Assembly (NCBI RefSeq): GCF_014645495.1
Contig: NZ_BMLV01000006.1
Coordinates: 193,298-257,297 of the forward strand
DNA: 64,000 nucleotides
Origin: Cloacibacterium rupense
GTDB lineage: Bacteria > Bacteroidota > Bacteroidia > Flavobacteriales > Weeksellaceae
Direction of reading: 5' to 3'
Shown: positions 32,113 to 40,451 of the stretch, one piece after another
How positions within the stretch are numbered: the first letter of the stretch is position 1
Layout of the letters: each line of letters opens with the position of its first letter
Position numbers and translations under genes: made by a program
The notes under the pieces: model-generated
The model's database searches: none
Told to the model about the DNA's origin: nothing
What the model saw: the letters and a program-made list of their open reading frames with translations, nothing else

Positions 32113-34689
32113 ATGCTGAAAAATAAAAATATCCTATATATCGTCATTTCATTGGCGATTTTTGTGGTTTTGGCCTTGGTTTACAATAATCCTGTAATTT
32201 CTGGCAAACAATTGCTACAACACGACATTGTACAATACAAAGGTGGTGCTAAAGAACTACTAGATTACAGAGCTAATAATGGTAAAGAAACTTACTGGAG
32301 TGATGCCATGTTCGGAGGAATGCCTACTTACCAATCAGGAGCACAATTTCGTGGGGATGTCATCAAAAAAATAGATGATGCATTCAATTTTTTACCAAAA
32401 CCAGCTAATTTTATTTTTCTACTTTTTGCAGGATTTTTCTTGCTGGGCTATGTTGCTACCAAAAATTGGAAATACGCGCTGTTAGGTGCTACATTTTTTG
32501 GGCTATCTACGTATTTTTATATCATCATAGCGGCTGGCCATAATGGTAAAGTGGCCACTTTAACTTATTTTGCGCCTCTTCTTGCAGGAATTTTATTGGT
32601 TTATATTCGCAAAAAATACATTCTCGGGTTCATTGTCACGTCGCTTTTTATGGGATTGCAAATTTGCGCCAATCACCCACAAATGACGTATTATCTCTTC
32701 TTAGCACTAGCATTTTTATTTATTTCAGAATTGGTGAGAGCTGCCACAGGAAAAATAGAATGGAAACACTTTCTGATTTCTTCAGGAATCCTTGGTTTAG
32801 CTATGATTTTAGGTGTTGGAATGAATTCACAAAGACTTTTGGCTAATTCAGAATACGTAAAAGAAACTGTAAGAGGAAAACAAATCTTAAAATCTGAACA
32901 CAATTCTAAGGATGATGACGGAATGAAAAAACAAGAAGTCCTCAACTGGAGTTATGGAAAATTAGAAACCCTTAACTTATTTATTCCAAGATTATTAGGA
33001 GGTAGCTCTACCGAAGAAGTTTCTGATGATTTCAAAAAAGAACTAAGAGCATCTTTAGAAAGTCAAACCGATGATGAAGAGCAAATTCAAGCTGTTTTTG
33101 ACCAAGTAGTAAATGGTGTCCCGATGTATTGGGGAGACCAACCCGGAACTTCTGGGCCTGCTTATCAAGGTGCAATTGTAGTCTTTTTAGCAATTTTAGG
33201 ATTTTTCTTCGCTTGGAAAAAATATCGTTATTGGATTTTAGGAGCTTCTATTTTAACCATTCTTTTAGCTTGGGGAAGCAATTTCTTACCACTTTCAGAC
33301 TTGTTTATAAACTACGTTCCGCTTTACAATAAATTCAGAGCGCCATCTTCCATTTTAGTTGTAGTAGAATTATTATTCCCTCTGATTGCAATTATTGGAC
33401 TTTATAGATTTTACAACGATGAAAAACTAACCGAAGAATACAAACAAAAAATATTATTATCCGTTAGCGGAAGCATTTTAGGAATTACACTTCTCATCAT
33501 CCTTTTTGCCAAAAGTTTATTCGGGTTTGAAAGTTCTGCAGAAACTGGAAAAATTCCAGATTTTATCATGACTGTTATTAAAGATGAAAGAGCTAGAATG
33601 CTAAGAATAGACGCTATAAAAGCATTTATTTATGTTCTGATTACCTCTGGAGTTTTATTTTTAAGTCTTAAGAAAAAATTGTCTCAAAATATTGCTTTAA
33701 TCATCATAGGTTTGGTAAGTTTATTCGATTTATGGACGGTAAATAAACGTTATTTAAATAATGATAATTTTGTAGATAAAACTTTTGCTCAAACACCGTT
33801 CGTAACCGAAAATTCTGATTATTTATCTGGAAAAGCAGGTGATAATCCTCAGCTGAATGATTTGCTTTCAAGAGCCAATATGAACAAAGTTTTGCAAGAG
33901 ATTTCAGACAAAGACAAAACCCATTACAGAATTTTCAACCAAATTCTAGGTCCTTTCGGAGAAACAAACACTTCATATTACAAAGCTTCTGTTGGCGGTT
34001 ATCACGCTGTAAAACTGAGAAGATACGACGATCTTATCAATCATTATTTTTATAGTGAAGATTCTACAAAATCTGCTCAAATTCCTAATATTTTGAGTTT
34101 ACTCAACACAAAATATGTAATTGGCGGAAGCGTAGAACAACCTCAAGTACAGATAAACCCGAAAGCCAACGGTAATGCTTGGTTGGTTTCAGATATTAAA
34201 TTTGTAAACACACCAAACGAAGAAATAGACGCAATTGGTAGCATTGATTCTAAAAAAACAGCAGTAATTTCTATCGATGATAAGAAATACTTTGAAGGAA
34301 AAACTTTAGCAGCAGATTCTACTGCTATTGTAGATTTAACGAAATATCAAGCCAACGAATTAGAATTCAAAACACAATCTAAAACACCACAATTGGCAGT
34401 TTTCTCTGAAATTTATTATCCAAAAGGTTGGAAGATGTTTTTAGACGAAAAAGAAGTTCCTTACATCAAGGCAGATTATCTATTGAGAGCAGTGTATGTA
34501 CCAGCAGGAAATCATACTATTAGAATGCTTTTCGAACCAGAAGTCATAGCCAAAGGAAAAACAATTTCTATGATTGCATTTGGATTGTTTGTGTTGCTTT
34601 CTTTGGTTGGAGTTTATTTTTTGTACAAAAATTCAGTAGGGACAAATCGTGACTTGTCCGAAATTTCGCAGGAATTTCAAAATTCGTAA
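32113..34689 (+). CDS. YfhO-family polytopic membrane protein
   Basis: An 858-residue protein with a dozen or more hydrophobic helices across residues 1-600 and a soluble C-terminal part before a last helix (MIAFGLFVLLSLVGVYFLY). The start matches YfhO proteins: an early loop with LLQHDIVQYKGGAKELLDYR and YWSDAMFGGMPTYQSGAQF. YfhO proteins resemble GT-C glycosyltransferases and have been tied to lipid-linked sugar modification in other bacteria. The target here is unknown. The last ~16 residues (GTNRDLSEISQEFQNS) are encoded by a dispersed repeat (see 34637-34674) and are not a conserved tail. Confidence 0.82.
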   Translation: MLKNKNILYIVISLAIFVVLALVYNNPVISGKQLLQHDIVQYKGGAKELLDYRANNGKETYWSDAMFGGMPTYQSGAQFRGDVIKKIDDAFNFLPKPANFIFLLFAGFFLLGYVATKNWKYALLGATFFGLSTYFYIIIAAGHNGKVATLTYFAPLLAGILLVYIRKKYILGFIVTSLFMGLQICANHPQMTYYLFLALAFLFISELVRAATGKIEWKHFLISSGILGLAMILGVGMNSQRLLANSEYVKETVRGKQILKSEHNSKDDDGMKKQEVLNWSYGKLETLNLFIPRLLGGSSTEEVSDDFKKELRASLESQTDDEEQIQAVFDQVVNGVPMYWGDQPGTSGPAYQGAIVVFLAILGFFFAWKKYRYWILGASILTILLAWGSNFLPLSDLFINYVPLYNKFRAPSSILVVVELLFPLIAIIGLYRFYNDEKLTEEYKQKILLSVSGSILGITLLIILFAKSLFGFESSAETGKIPDFIMTVIKDERARMLRIDAIKAFIYVLITSGVLFLSLKKKLSQNIALIIIGLVSLFDLWTVNKRYLNNDNFVDKTFAQTPFVTENSDYLSGKAGDNPQLNDLLSRANMNKVLQEISDKDKTHYRIFNQILGPFGETNTSYYKASVGGYHAVKLRRYDDLINHYFYSEDSTKSAQIPNILSLLNTKYVIGGSVEQPQVQINPKANGNAWLVSDIKFVNTPNEEIDAIGSIDSKKTAVISIDDKKYFEGKTLAADSTAIVDLTKYQANELEFKTQSKTPQLAVFSEIYYPKGWKMFLDEKEVPYIKADYLLRAVYVPAGNHTIRMLFEPEVIAKGKTISMIAFGLFVLLSLVGVYFLYKNSVGTNRDLSEISQEFQNS
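34637..34674. repeat. Dispersed palindromic repeat inside the end of the YfhO-like gene
   Basis: CTTGTCCGAAATTTCG (34653-34668) matches the intergenic CTTGTCCCGAATTTCGGG at 30477-30494, and GACAA/TTGTC arms flank it. The repeat supplies the final codons of the gene. Confidence 0.5.
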
Positions 34690-34706
34690 TCAAAAAAATC
34701 TGAAAT

Positions 34707-35384
34707 ATGAAAAAAGAGAAAGGAATTTTAGATTCAGTTGATGGACTTGATTCTGTTGAAATTATTATTGCTATTGAAAATTCATTCAACATAAAGTTTG
34801 ATGATGAAAAAGATTTTGAAAAAGTGAAAACTTATGGAGAATTTGAAAATTTGGTTATAGATAAGATTCAAGGAACTGAGATGAATGATTGTACTTCTCA
34901 ACAATCCTTTTATAAATTAAGGGAAATTTTAGTTGAAGATTTTAATATTCCTTTTAGAAATATAACTCCTAAAACTCAATTGGATAATATATTTCCTTCA
35001 AAAAATAGAATTAAAAGTGTTACTTTTTTAAAAGATAAACTAAAAACTGAAACTAGTTTTTTAAAACCTGATTTTACATTATCGTTCATTTCTGTAGTTT
35101 TAATAATATTGTCTTTTTATTATTTTTTTAATCAATTTTTATTAGGATTACTATTATTTGTAATTGGAATTTTTTGTGTAAAAATTGCTCAAGATTTTGG
35201 AAAAGAATTTTACGTTATTACCATTGGTGAATTATCAGAACTTATGGTAAAAAAAGACTATAAAAATTCAAGAAGAAATTCTGAAACCTATAACCCAACA
35301 GAAGTAAAAGAAATCATTAAAGAAATATTTTCTGATTCTTTAGATATTGAAAAATCAAAACTTCAATATAATACAATTTTATGA
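34707..35384 (+). CDS. Acyl-carrier-like protein with membrane domain
   Basis: A 225-residue protein. Residues ~1-55 resemble an acyl carrier protein (GLDSVEIIIAIENSFNIKF followed by VKTYGEFENLVIDKI), including the D-S-V/L context in which the phosphopantetheine Ser sits. A second soluble part (60-120) is followed by two membrane helices (~125-165) and a cytosolic helical tail. No synthase genes are nearby. It overlaps the next gene by 4 bases and follows the YfhO gene by 17 bases. A membrane-tethered carrier for lipid or sugar modification is possible but unproven. Confidence 0.6.
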   Translation: MKKEKGILDSVDGLDSVEIIIAIENSFNIKFDDEKDFEKVKTYGEFENLVIDKIQGTEMNDCTSQQSFYKLREILVEDFNIPFRNITPKTQLDNIFPSKNRIKSVTFLKDKLKTETSFLKPDFTLSFISVVLIILSFYYFFNQFLLGLLLFVIGIFCVKIAQDFGKEFYVITIGELSELMVKKDYKNSRRNSETYNPTEVKEIIKEIFSDSLDIEKSKLQYNTIL

Positions 35385-35731
35385 AAATTGAAAACTTAGA
35401 AACATTTAGATTTAAAAATGAAATTGAATTTCAAAATTTCTACGTTCAGTTTAATCATTTTTTAAAAAATGATGAGTTAATTTTTGAAAACTCTATCAAT
35501 TATAGAAACATCATTTATGACATATACAAGTATACCATAAACGGAAAATTATACGCACTATCATTGCCTAATTTTCCATTTCACAAAGGTTTTTTTCTTG
35601 AACTTACCAAGGTTAGTTATCACACTAGAAATCTTACAAAATATGAAACTAAAAATGGAAGATCAAATCAGTCAATAATTGTTTCTTTCATTATCATTTT
35701 AATTATATATTTATTCTTCAAATTATTTTAA
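35381..35731 (+). CDS. Hypothetical protein with a C-terminal membrane anchor
   Basis: A 116-residue protein. The first 90 residues are soluble with mixed structure, then one helix (IIVSFIIILIIYLFFKLF) ends the chain, a tail-anchor arrangement. It overlaps the acyl-carrier-like gene (ATGA-type overlap), so the two are probably functionally linked. Not recognised. Confidence 0.6.
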   Translation: MKIENLETFRFKNEIEFQNFYVQFNHFLKNDELIFENSINYRNIIYDIYKYTINGKLYALSLPNFPFHKGFFLELTKVSYHTRNLTKYETKNGRSNQSIIVSFIIILIIYLFFKLF

Positions 35732-35755
35732 GATTCATTCTTTAGAAGTAATAAA

Positions 35756-35763
35756 TAATTTTG
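35756..35763 (+). promoter_or_regulatory. Putative -7 box of the glycosyltransferase gene
   Basis: TAATTTTG, an exact TAnnTTTG match, ends 12 bases before the ATG at 35776. The leader would be very short. Confidence 0.4.
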
Positions 35764-35775
35764 CGGTTTAAAAAA

Positions 35776-37077
35776 ATGAAGCCAGAAACAAAAAAAATAC
35801 TCATCATTTCCTATTATTGGCCTCCAGCCGGTGGACCAGGCGTACAACGTTGGTTGAAATTTGTAAAATATTTGCCCGAATTCGGTTGGGAACCTACAGT
35901 TTTTATTCCAGAAAATCCGAGCTATCCTATTGTAGATGAAACTTTGCAAAAAGATGTTCCAAAGAATTTGAAAATGATAAAAACCAAAATTTGGGAACCT
36001 TATCAATTGGCAGAAAAATTCGGTAAGGACAATAAAAAATTCAAAGCTGGGCAATTTGACGTCGGCGACAACCAATCTTGGAAAGCCAAACTTTCGATTT
36101 TTGTAAGAGGAAATTTCTTTATTCCCGATGCGCGAGTTTTTTGGGTAAAACCTTCGGTTGAGTTTTTAGAAAAATACCTAAAAGCGAATCATTACGATGT
36201 TTTGGTAACAACTGGGCCACCTCATTCTTTGCATTTAATTGGTTTAGGATTGAAGAAGAAAATACCCAACTTAAAATGGATTGCAGATTTCCGTGATCCT
36301 TGGACGGAAATTTCCTATTACAAACATCTGAAACTAACAAAATTTGCCGATAAAAAACATAGAAATTTAGAAGAACAAGTTTTCCTAAACGCAGATATTA
36401 CCTTGGCAACAAGCTACACAGATGCCGAAAATTTTAAGAAAAAAGGAGCGAATGCTTTCTGTATTACGAATGGATTTGATTTGGAAGTCGGAAGTCAGAA
36501 GTCGGAAGTTGGAAGGTCAGGAAAATTCACTTTAAGTTACATTGGAGTTCTAGAGCAATTGCGAAATCCTGAAATTTTGTGGGAAACTTTGAATGATTTG
36601 CTTTCTGAAAATAAAGATTTTGCCAAAGATTTTGAATTGAAATTTGTAGGAAGATTAGATGACAAAATTTCGCAAAAAATAGATAGTTCTCTATTAAGAA
36701 ATCACTTGTTAAATTTAGGTTATCAAACACATGATAAAGCTTTGGAAGAAATGCAAAATTCTTCGGTTTTATTGATGACCAATTTCCCACAAGAGTCTTC
36801 AAAAGGAATTATCCCAGGGAAAATTTTTGAATATCTAGCCACAGGAAAAACCATTCTTTCCTTCGGACCAAAAGATGCAGATGTAGAAAAAATTCTTTCA
36901 GAGACAAAAGCTGGCAAACATTTCGGCTATAATGAAAAAGAAAGTTTGAAACAATTTATTTTAAATTCTTACCAAAACTGGAAATCTGGAAACATAGAAA
37001 ACAATGCCGAAAACATAGAACAATTTTCTAGAAAAAATTTGACCAAAAATTTAGTAGATTTGTTAAACCAATTATAA
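35776..37077 (+). CDS. Glycosyltransferase (GT-B, GT4-like)
   Basis: A 433-residue cytosolic GT-B glycosyltransferase. The N-terminal acceptor domain starts YYWPPAGGPGVQRWLKFVKYL, and WIADFRDPWTE lies near 165. The donor domain has FTLSYIGVLEQLRNPEILWE, ELKFVGRLDD and the sugar-nucleotide motif GIIPGKIFEYLATGKTILSFG. It likely adds a sugar in surface polysaccharide or lipid synthesis. At the domain junction, residues ~236-247 (LEVGSQKSEVGR) are encoded by a 7-base tandem repeat that also occurs in intergenic DNA (see 36481-36515). The repeat unit is not a multiple of three. Confidence 0.82.
   Translation: MKPETKKILIISYYWPPAGGPGVQRWLKFVKYLPEFGWEPTVFIPENPSYPIVDETLQKDVPKNLKMIKTKIWEPYQLAEKFGKDNKKFKAGQFDVGDNQSWKAKLSIFVRGNFFIPDARVFWVKPSVEFLEKYLKANHYDVLVTTGPPHSLHLIGLGLKKKIPNLKWIADFRDPWTEISYYKHLKLTKFADKKHRNLEEQVFLNADITLATSYTDAENFKKKGANAFCITNGFDLEVGSQKSEVGRSGKFTLSYIGVLEQLRNPEILWETLNDLLSENKDFAKDFELKFVGRLDDKISQKIDSSLLRNHLLNLGYQTHDKALEEMQNSSVLLMTNFPQESSKGIIPGKIFEYLATGKTILSFGPKDADVEKILSETKAGKHFGYNEKESLKQFILNSYQNWKSGNIENNAENIEQFSRKNLTKNLVDLLNQL
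36481..36515 (+). repeat. Heptamer tandem repeat inside the glycosyltransferase gene
   Basis: Five consecutive 7-base units: TTGGAAG, TCGGAAG, TCAGAAG, TCGGAAG, TTGGAAG. Gain or loss of one unit would shift the reading frame. The same units form the intergenic arrays at 28714 and 29372. Confidence 0.85.
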
Positions 37078-37081
37078 ATTA

Positions 37082-37675
37082 ATGAAATTTCTAACCACCT
37101 TTTTATTTTCACTATTATTAATTTCTTGCTCTCTAATGCAACCAAAATCGGTAAGAAATTCTAACCTTCTGAATGAGAAAGAAATCACCTCCATTACTCA
37201 ACTCATAGGAAAAGAGAAAATTGCGAAAGAGGTTTATGAAAATTTTTACCAACAGTATCAAAACAACCTTTTTGGGAATATTGCCAAAAGAAAACAAAAA
37301 CACATAGATATTTGGAAAGAAATTTTATCTAAACAAAATATTTCTGTTTTCGAAAATGATGCGGTAGTAGAAACCGAAAACCTTAAAAATCAACTCATTT
37401 CTGAAGGTACTGACGAAATTTCAGCTCTGAAAACCGCTTTAAAAATTGAAGAACTCAACATTAATGACATTTATTTGGTAAGAAAAAACAGCGGAAAATC
37501 TACCATCAGAGAAGCGGCAAATGGTATAGAATGCGGCACTAGAAATCATCTTTTTGTCTATTACAGAGCCTTGAAAGAAAAAAATGGGGATTATAAAAAC
37601 CAATTTCTTTCAGGTAAACAATTTAAAAATATTGTCAACGGAGCGGTAAATTCTTGTGGCTTAAAATACGATTAA
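37082..37675 (+). CDS. DUF2202-type ferritin-like lipoprotein, divergent copy
   Basis: A 197-residue lipoprotein (lipobox LLISC, Cys16) and the most divergent of three tandem DUF2202 paralogues. It keeps the overall pattern (EKIAKEVYENFYQQY; KIEELNINDIYLV; ECGTRNHLFVYYRAL) but the E-x-x-H pair of the helical bundle is altered: RKQKHIDIW instead of SEQSHM. DUF2202 proteins have a ferritin-like four-helix fold with possible metal ligands. It starts 4 bases after the glycosyltransferase stop. Metal binding may be lost or changed. Confidence 0.7.
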   Translation: MKFLTTFLFSLLLISCSLMQPKSVRNSNLLNEKEITSITQLIGKEKIAKEVYENFYQQYQNNLFGNIAKRKQKHIDIWKEILSKQNISVFENDAVVETENLKNQLISEGTDEISALKTALKIEELNINDIYLVRKNSGKSTIREAANGIECGTRNHLFVYYRALKEKNGDYKNQFLSGKQFKNIVNGAVNSCGLKYD

Positions 37676-37812
37676 GAATTCCTTCTATTATTTGGTAATA
37701 AACCTTTTATTTGTGGTAATTTTTATCGATTATCGCAATTTTTATACTTTTATGAAGTTTTTCATTTTAACTTAACCTAAGCTTTTAAATCTAATTTTAA
37801 AATTCACAAGTT

Positions 37813-38475
37813 ATGAAAAACTCAACTTTAAAAATCATCATTTTCATTTTTCTAGGATTGGTAATTTTCACCAATTACACTAAATCTAATTTTCCTAATA
37901 GCGAACAAGAATCTCTTCTTTTTATGTTAGAAGAAGAAAAACTAGCTCACGATGTTTATACGCAATTGTATGAAAAATGGGAAACCAGACAATTCGAGAA
38001 CATCAAAGAGAGTGAAAAAATACACATGGAAAAAATAAAAACTCTACTAGACCAAAACAAAATTCTTTATGAAATTTTACCAATAGGCAAATTTAAAAAC
38101 CAAAATCTTCAGAAATTATATAATGATTTGATTGCTAAAGGAAATATCTCTGAAATAGAAGCTCTAAAAGTAGGCGCAACCATAGAAGATGTAGATATTT
38201 TTGACTTAAAAAGGCTTAAAAAAGAAACCGAAAACCAGCAGATTTTGAATGTTTATGACTTTTTAGAATGTGGCTCTAGAAATCATTTAAGAGCATTCAA
38301 CAGAGGATTGAGTGTGAACAACTCAAGCTATGAAGTTCAATATATTTCTAAACAAGAATTTAATAAGATTATCAATAATGAACATGAAAAATGTGGCAAA
38401 ACATTTAATTCTTCTTGTAATAAAAATGAAAATGCTACTATGAGAAGAGGTAAAAATAGAAATTTTAAAAATTAA
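37813..38475 (+). CDS. DUF2202 ferritin-like protein
   Basis: A 220-residue exported protein with an N-terminal signal/anchor (LKIIIFIFLGLVIFTNYT). The DUF2202 core is complete: FMLEEEKLAHDVYTQLYEKW, ESEKIHMEKIKTLLDQ, ATIEDVDIFDL and ECGSRNHLRAFNRGL. These Glu/His residues could bind iron or another metal. The tail is basic and Asn-rich (CNKNENATMRRGKNRNFKN). It is the middle member of a tandem triplet, very similar to the third. Function unknown. Confidence 0.8.
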   Translation: MKNSTLKIIIFIFLGLVIFTNYTKSNFPNSEQESLLFMLEEEKLAHDVYTQLYEKWETRQFENIKESEKIHMEKIKTLLDQNKILYEILPIGKFKNQNLQKLYNDLIAKGNISEIEALKVGATIEDVDIFDLKRLKKETENQQILNVYDFLECGSRNHLRAFNRGLSVNNSSYEVQYISKQEFNKIINNEHEKCGKTFNSSCNKNENATMRRGKNRNFKN

Positions 38476-38567
38476 ACTTTCCAAATAACAATTGCTTTAC
38501 CGAAAACAAATTTTGAAAAATTAATGTGTGAAAAACAACATATATTTTAATTTCAAACCTTACAAAA

Positions 38568-39182
38568 ATGAAAAAATTAATCAAAACTCTAGTTATTGCT
38601 CTCGTTTTAATAAATATCAACCAATGCTCTAGAAATAGTGATAATGAGGATTTACAAAATCTTCCTGCAATAACTGCTGAGGAAAAAAACGATCTTACTT
38701 TTATGTTCGAAGAAGAAAAACTCGCAAGAGACACTTACCTATTCTTACATCAAAAATGGAATCTGCAAGAATTCGCCAATATCAAAAATAGCGAACAATC
38801 ACACATGAATGCAATAGAAAATCTGTTGATAAAATATAATATTCCTTATCAAAAATTGCCTGAAGGAAAGTTCGAAAACAGCAACCTACAAACACTTTAT
38901 AATCAACTAATTACCCAAGGGAGCATAAGCAACAAAGAAGCCCTAAAAGTAGGCTCTACCATAGAAGATGTAGACATAAAAGATTTAAATAATCTAAGCG
39001 CAAAAACTAAAAACACACTCATTTTGAATGTATATAGTAAACTTACATGCGGCTCTAGAAATCATATGAGAACGTTTACCAATAGCCTAGAAATCCTAGG
39101 AGAAGAATATTCACCGCAGTTTATCTCACAGACTGAGTATGATTTAATCATCAATTCTTCTAATGAAAGTTGCGGAAAATAA
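38568..39182 (+). CDS. DUF2202 ferritin-like lipoprotein
   Basis: A 204-residue lipoprotein (lipobox ININQC, Cys20). Its DUF2202 core closely matches the previous gene: FMFEEEKLARDTYLFLHQKW, NSEQSHMNAIENLL, STIEDVDIKDL and TCGSRNHMRTFTNSL. It ends at a bidirectional terminator. The two intact copies probably arose by tandem duplication. Confidence 0.82.
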   Translation: MKKLIKTLVIALVLININQCSRNSDNEDLQNLPAITAEEKNDLTFMFEEEKLARDTYLFLHQKWNLQEFANIKNSEQSHMNAIENLLIKYNIPYQKLPEGKFENSNLQTLYNQLITQGSISNKEALKVGSTIEDVDIKDLNNLSAKTKNTLILNVYSKLTCGSRNHMRTFTNSLEILGEEYSPQFISQTEYDLIINSSNESCGK

Positions 39183-39188
39183 TTTATT

Positions 39189-39219
39189 AAAATCGGAAGC
39201 CATTTCATCCGATTTTTTT
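39189..39219. terminator. Bidirectional terminator between DUF2202 and permease genes
   Basis: AAAATCGGA pairs with TCCGATTTT around a 10-base loop, with T-rich flanks. The permease stop codon at 39218 overlaps its edge. Confidence 0.8.
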
Positions 39220-40447
39220 AATCATACTTAATCACTTTAACTGGAGAAATTTTAGAAATCAAATAACTCGGTAAAATAAGCGCCACTGCAGAAACCAATA
39301 AAATTCCTAAAGAAATTGCTAAAATATAAATAGGATTAAGGTCTACTGGCACTGTACTTACATAGTAATTTTCGGGATTTAATTTAATAATCCCAAAAAA
39401 TTTCTGTATCAACAACAATCCTACGCCTATAACATTTCCGATGATTAATCCTGGCACCATAATAAGCAAAGTATAATTAATGAAAATAGCCCTAATCTGC
39501 TGATTGTTAGCTCCCAATGTTTTCAATACCCCAATAGAATTTGTTCTTTCAATTATTAATATTAAAAGAACCATAATAATATTAATGACCACAACTACCA
39601 AAAGAATGGTAATAATTAAAGCGATATTGGTATCAAAAAGACCAATCCAATCTACAATCTGTGGGTATTTATCTGTGGCTTTTTCAGCAAAATTTTTAAA
39701 ACCGATCAGCCTTTCAATTTTAGGAAATGCAGAATCAATAGTTTCTGATTTTTTTAGAAAAACATCTATTCCGCCAACATCATCTTTTGAAATATCTTGA
39801 ATTTTTCTAACATGGTTGATATCTCCAATGATAAATAAATCATCAATCATTTTGATATCGGTTTTATAAATCCCTGAAACTACAAATTTTCTGTAAATAG
39901 GTTTTTGGTCTTCTTTAGAAAAAATAGCCACTATGCTATCTTTGGTTTTCAGATGCAAATCATTCGCAATTTTTTGAGACAAAATCACCTGATTATTGTA
40001 CCCTATTTCGGTAAATTTCGGAATTTCTCCAGAAATCATAAAATCTTGAAATCTCTCAGCATCAAAATCTTTAGAAACCCCTTTCAAAATCACTCCATCA
40101 AAATTATCTTCCGTCCTTAGAATTCCAGAAACAGTAGCATAGGATTGTACTCCTGCTACCTCTTCTAAACTCTTAATTTCATTAATCTTAAGGCCTTCTT
40201 TATTAAGTACAGAAGTATTGTAAGAAGAATTACTTCGGGTCGATTTTATAGTAATATGACCAGAAAAATTAGCCAATCTACTCTCGATGGCTTTTTTAGA
40301 ACCCAGCCCAGTAGAAACAGTGATGAGAGAAACTATAATTCCTAATGCAACGGATAATCTGCCGATGAAAACAATCACCTTAGAAAGATTATTTTTGTTA
40401 TCTTTGGAAAAAGCTATTTTTTTAGAAAAATATATAGGAAATTTCAA
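39218..40447 (-). CDS. ABC-transporter permease, LolC/FtsX type
   Basis: A 410-residue membrane protein of the MacB/LolC/FtsX class. One N-terminal helix (VIVFIGRLSVALGIIVSLITV) is followed by a large periplasmic domain (residues ~50-270) and three C-terminal helices (IALIITILLVVVVINIIMVLLILI; FINYTLLIMVPGLIIGNVIG; YILAISLGILLVSAVALIL). LolC/E proteins release lipoproteins from the inner membrane; the ATPase partner is not in the window. Homologues begin KFPIYFSKKIAFSK, which here means a TTG start at 40447. An ATG 34 codons upstream would run through the start of the divergent NamZ gene. Confidence 0.8.
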   Translation of the reverse strand: MKFPIYFSKKIAFSKDNKNNLSKVIVFIGRLSVALGIIVSLITVSTGLGSKKAIESRLANFSGHITIKSTRSNSSYNTSVLNKEGLKINEIKSLEEVAGVQSYATVSGILRTEDNFDGVILKGVSKDFDAERFQDFMISGEIPKFTEIGYNNQVILSQKIANDLHLKTKDSIVAIFSKEDQKPIYRKFVVSGIYKTDIKMIDDLFIIGDINHVRKIQDISKDDVGGIDVFLKKSETIDSAFPKIERLIGFKNFAEKATDKYPQIVDWIGLFDTNIALIITILLVVVVINIIMVLLILIIERTNSIGVLKTLGANNQQIRAIFINYTLLIMVPGLIIGNVIGVGLLLIQKFFGIIKLNPENYYVSTVPVDLNPIYILAISLGILLVSAVALILPSYLISKISPVKVIKYD

Positions 40448-40451
40448 TGCA

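Noticed and set aside
36481-36515. Tandem units considered as a CRISPR array
   Set aside because: Units are 7 bases with no spacers and lie in a coding frame; no cas genes are present.
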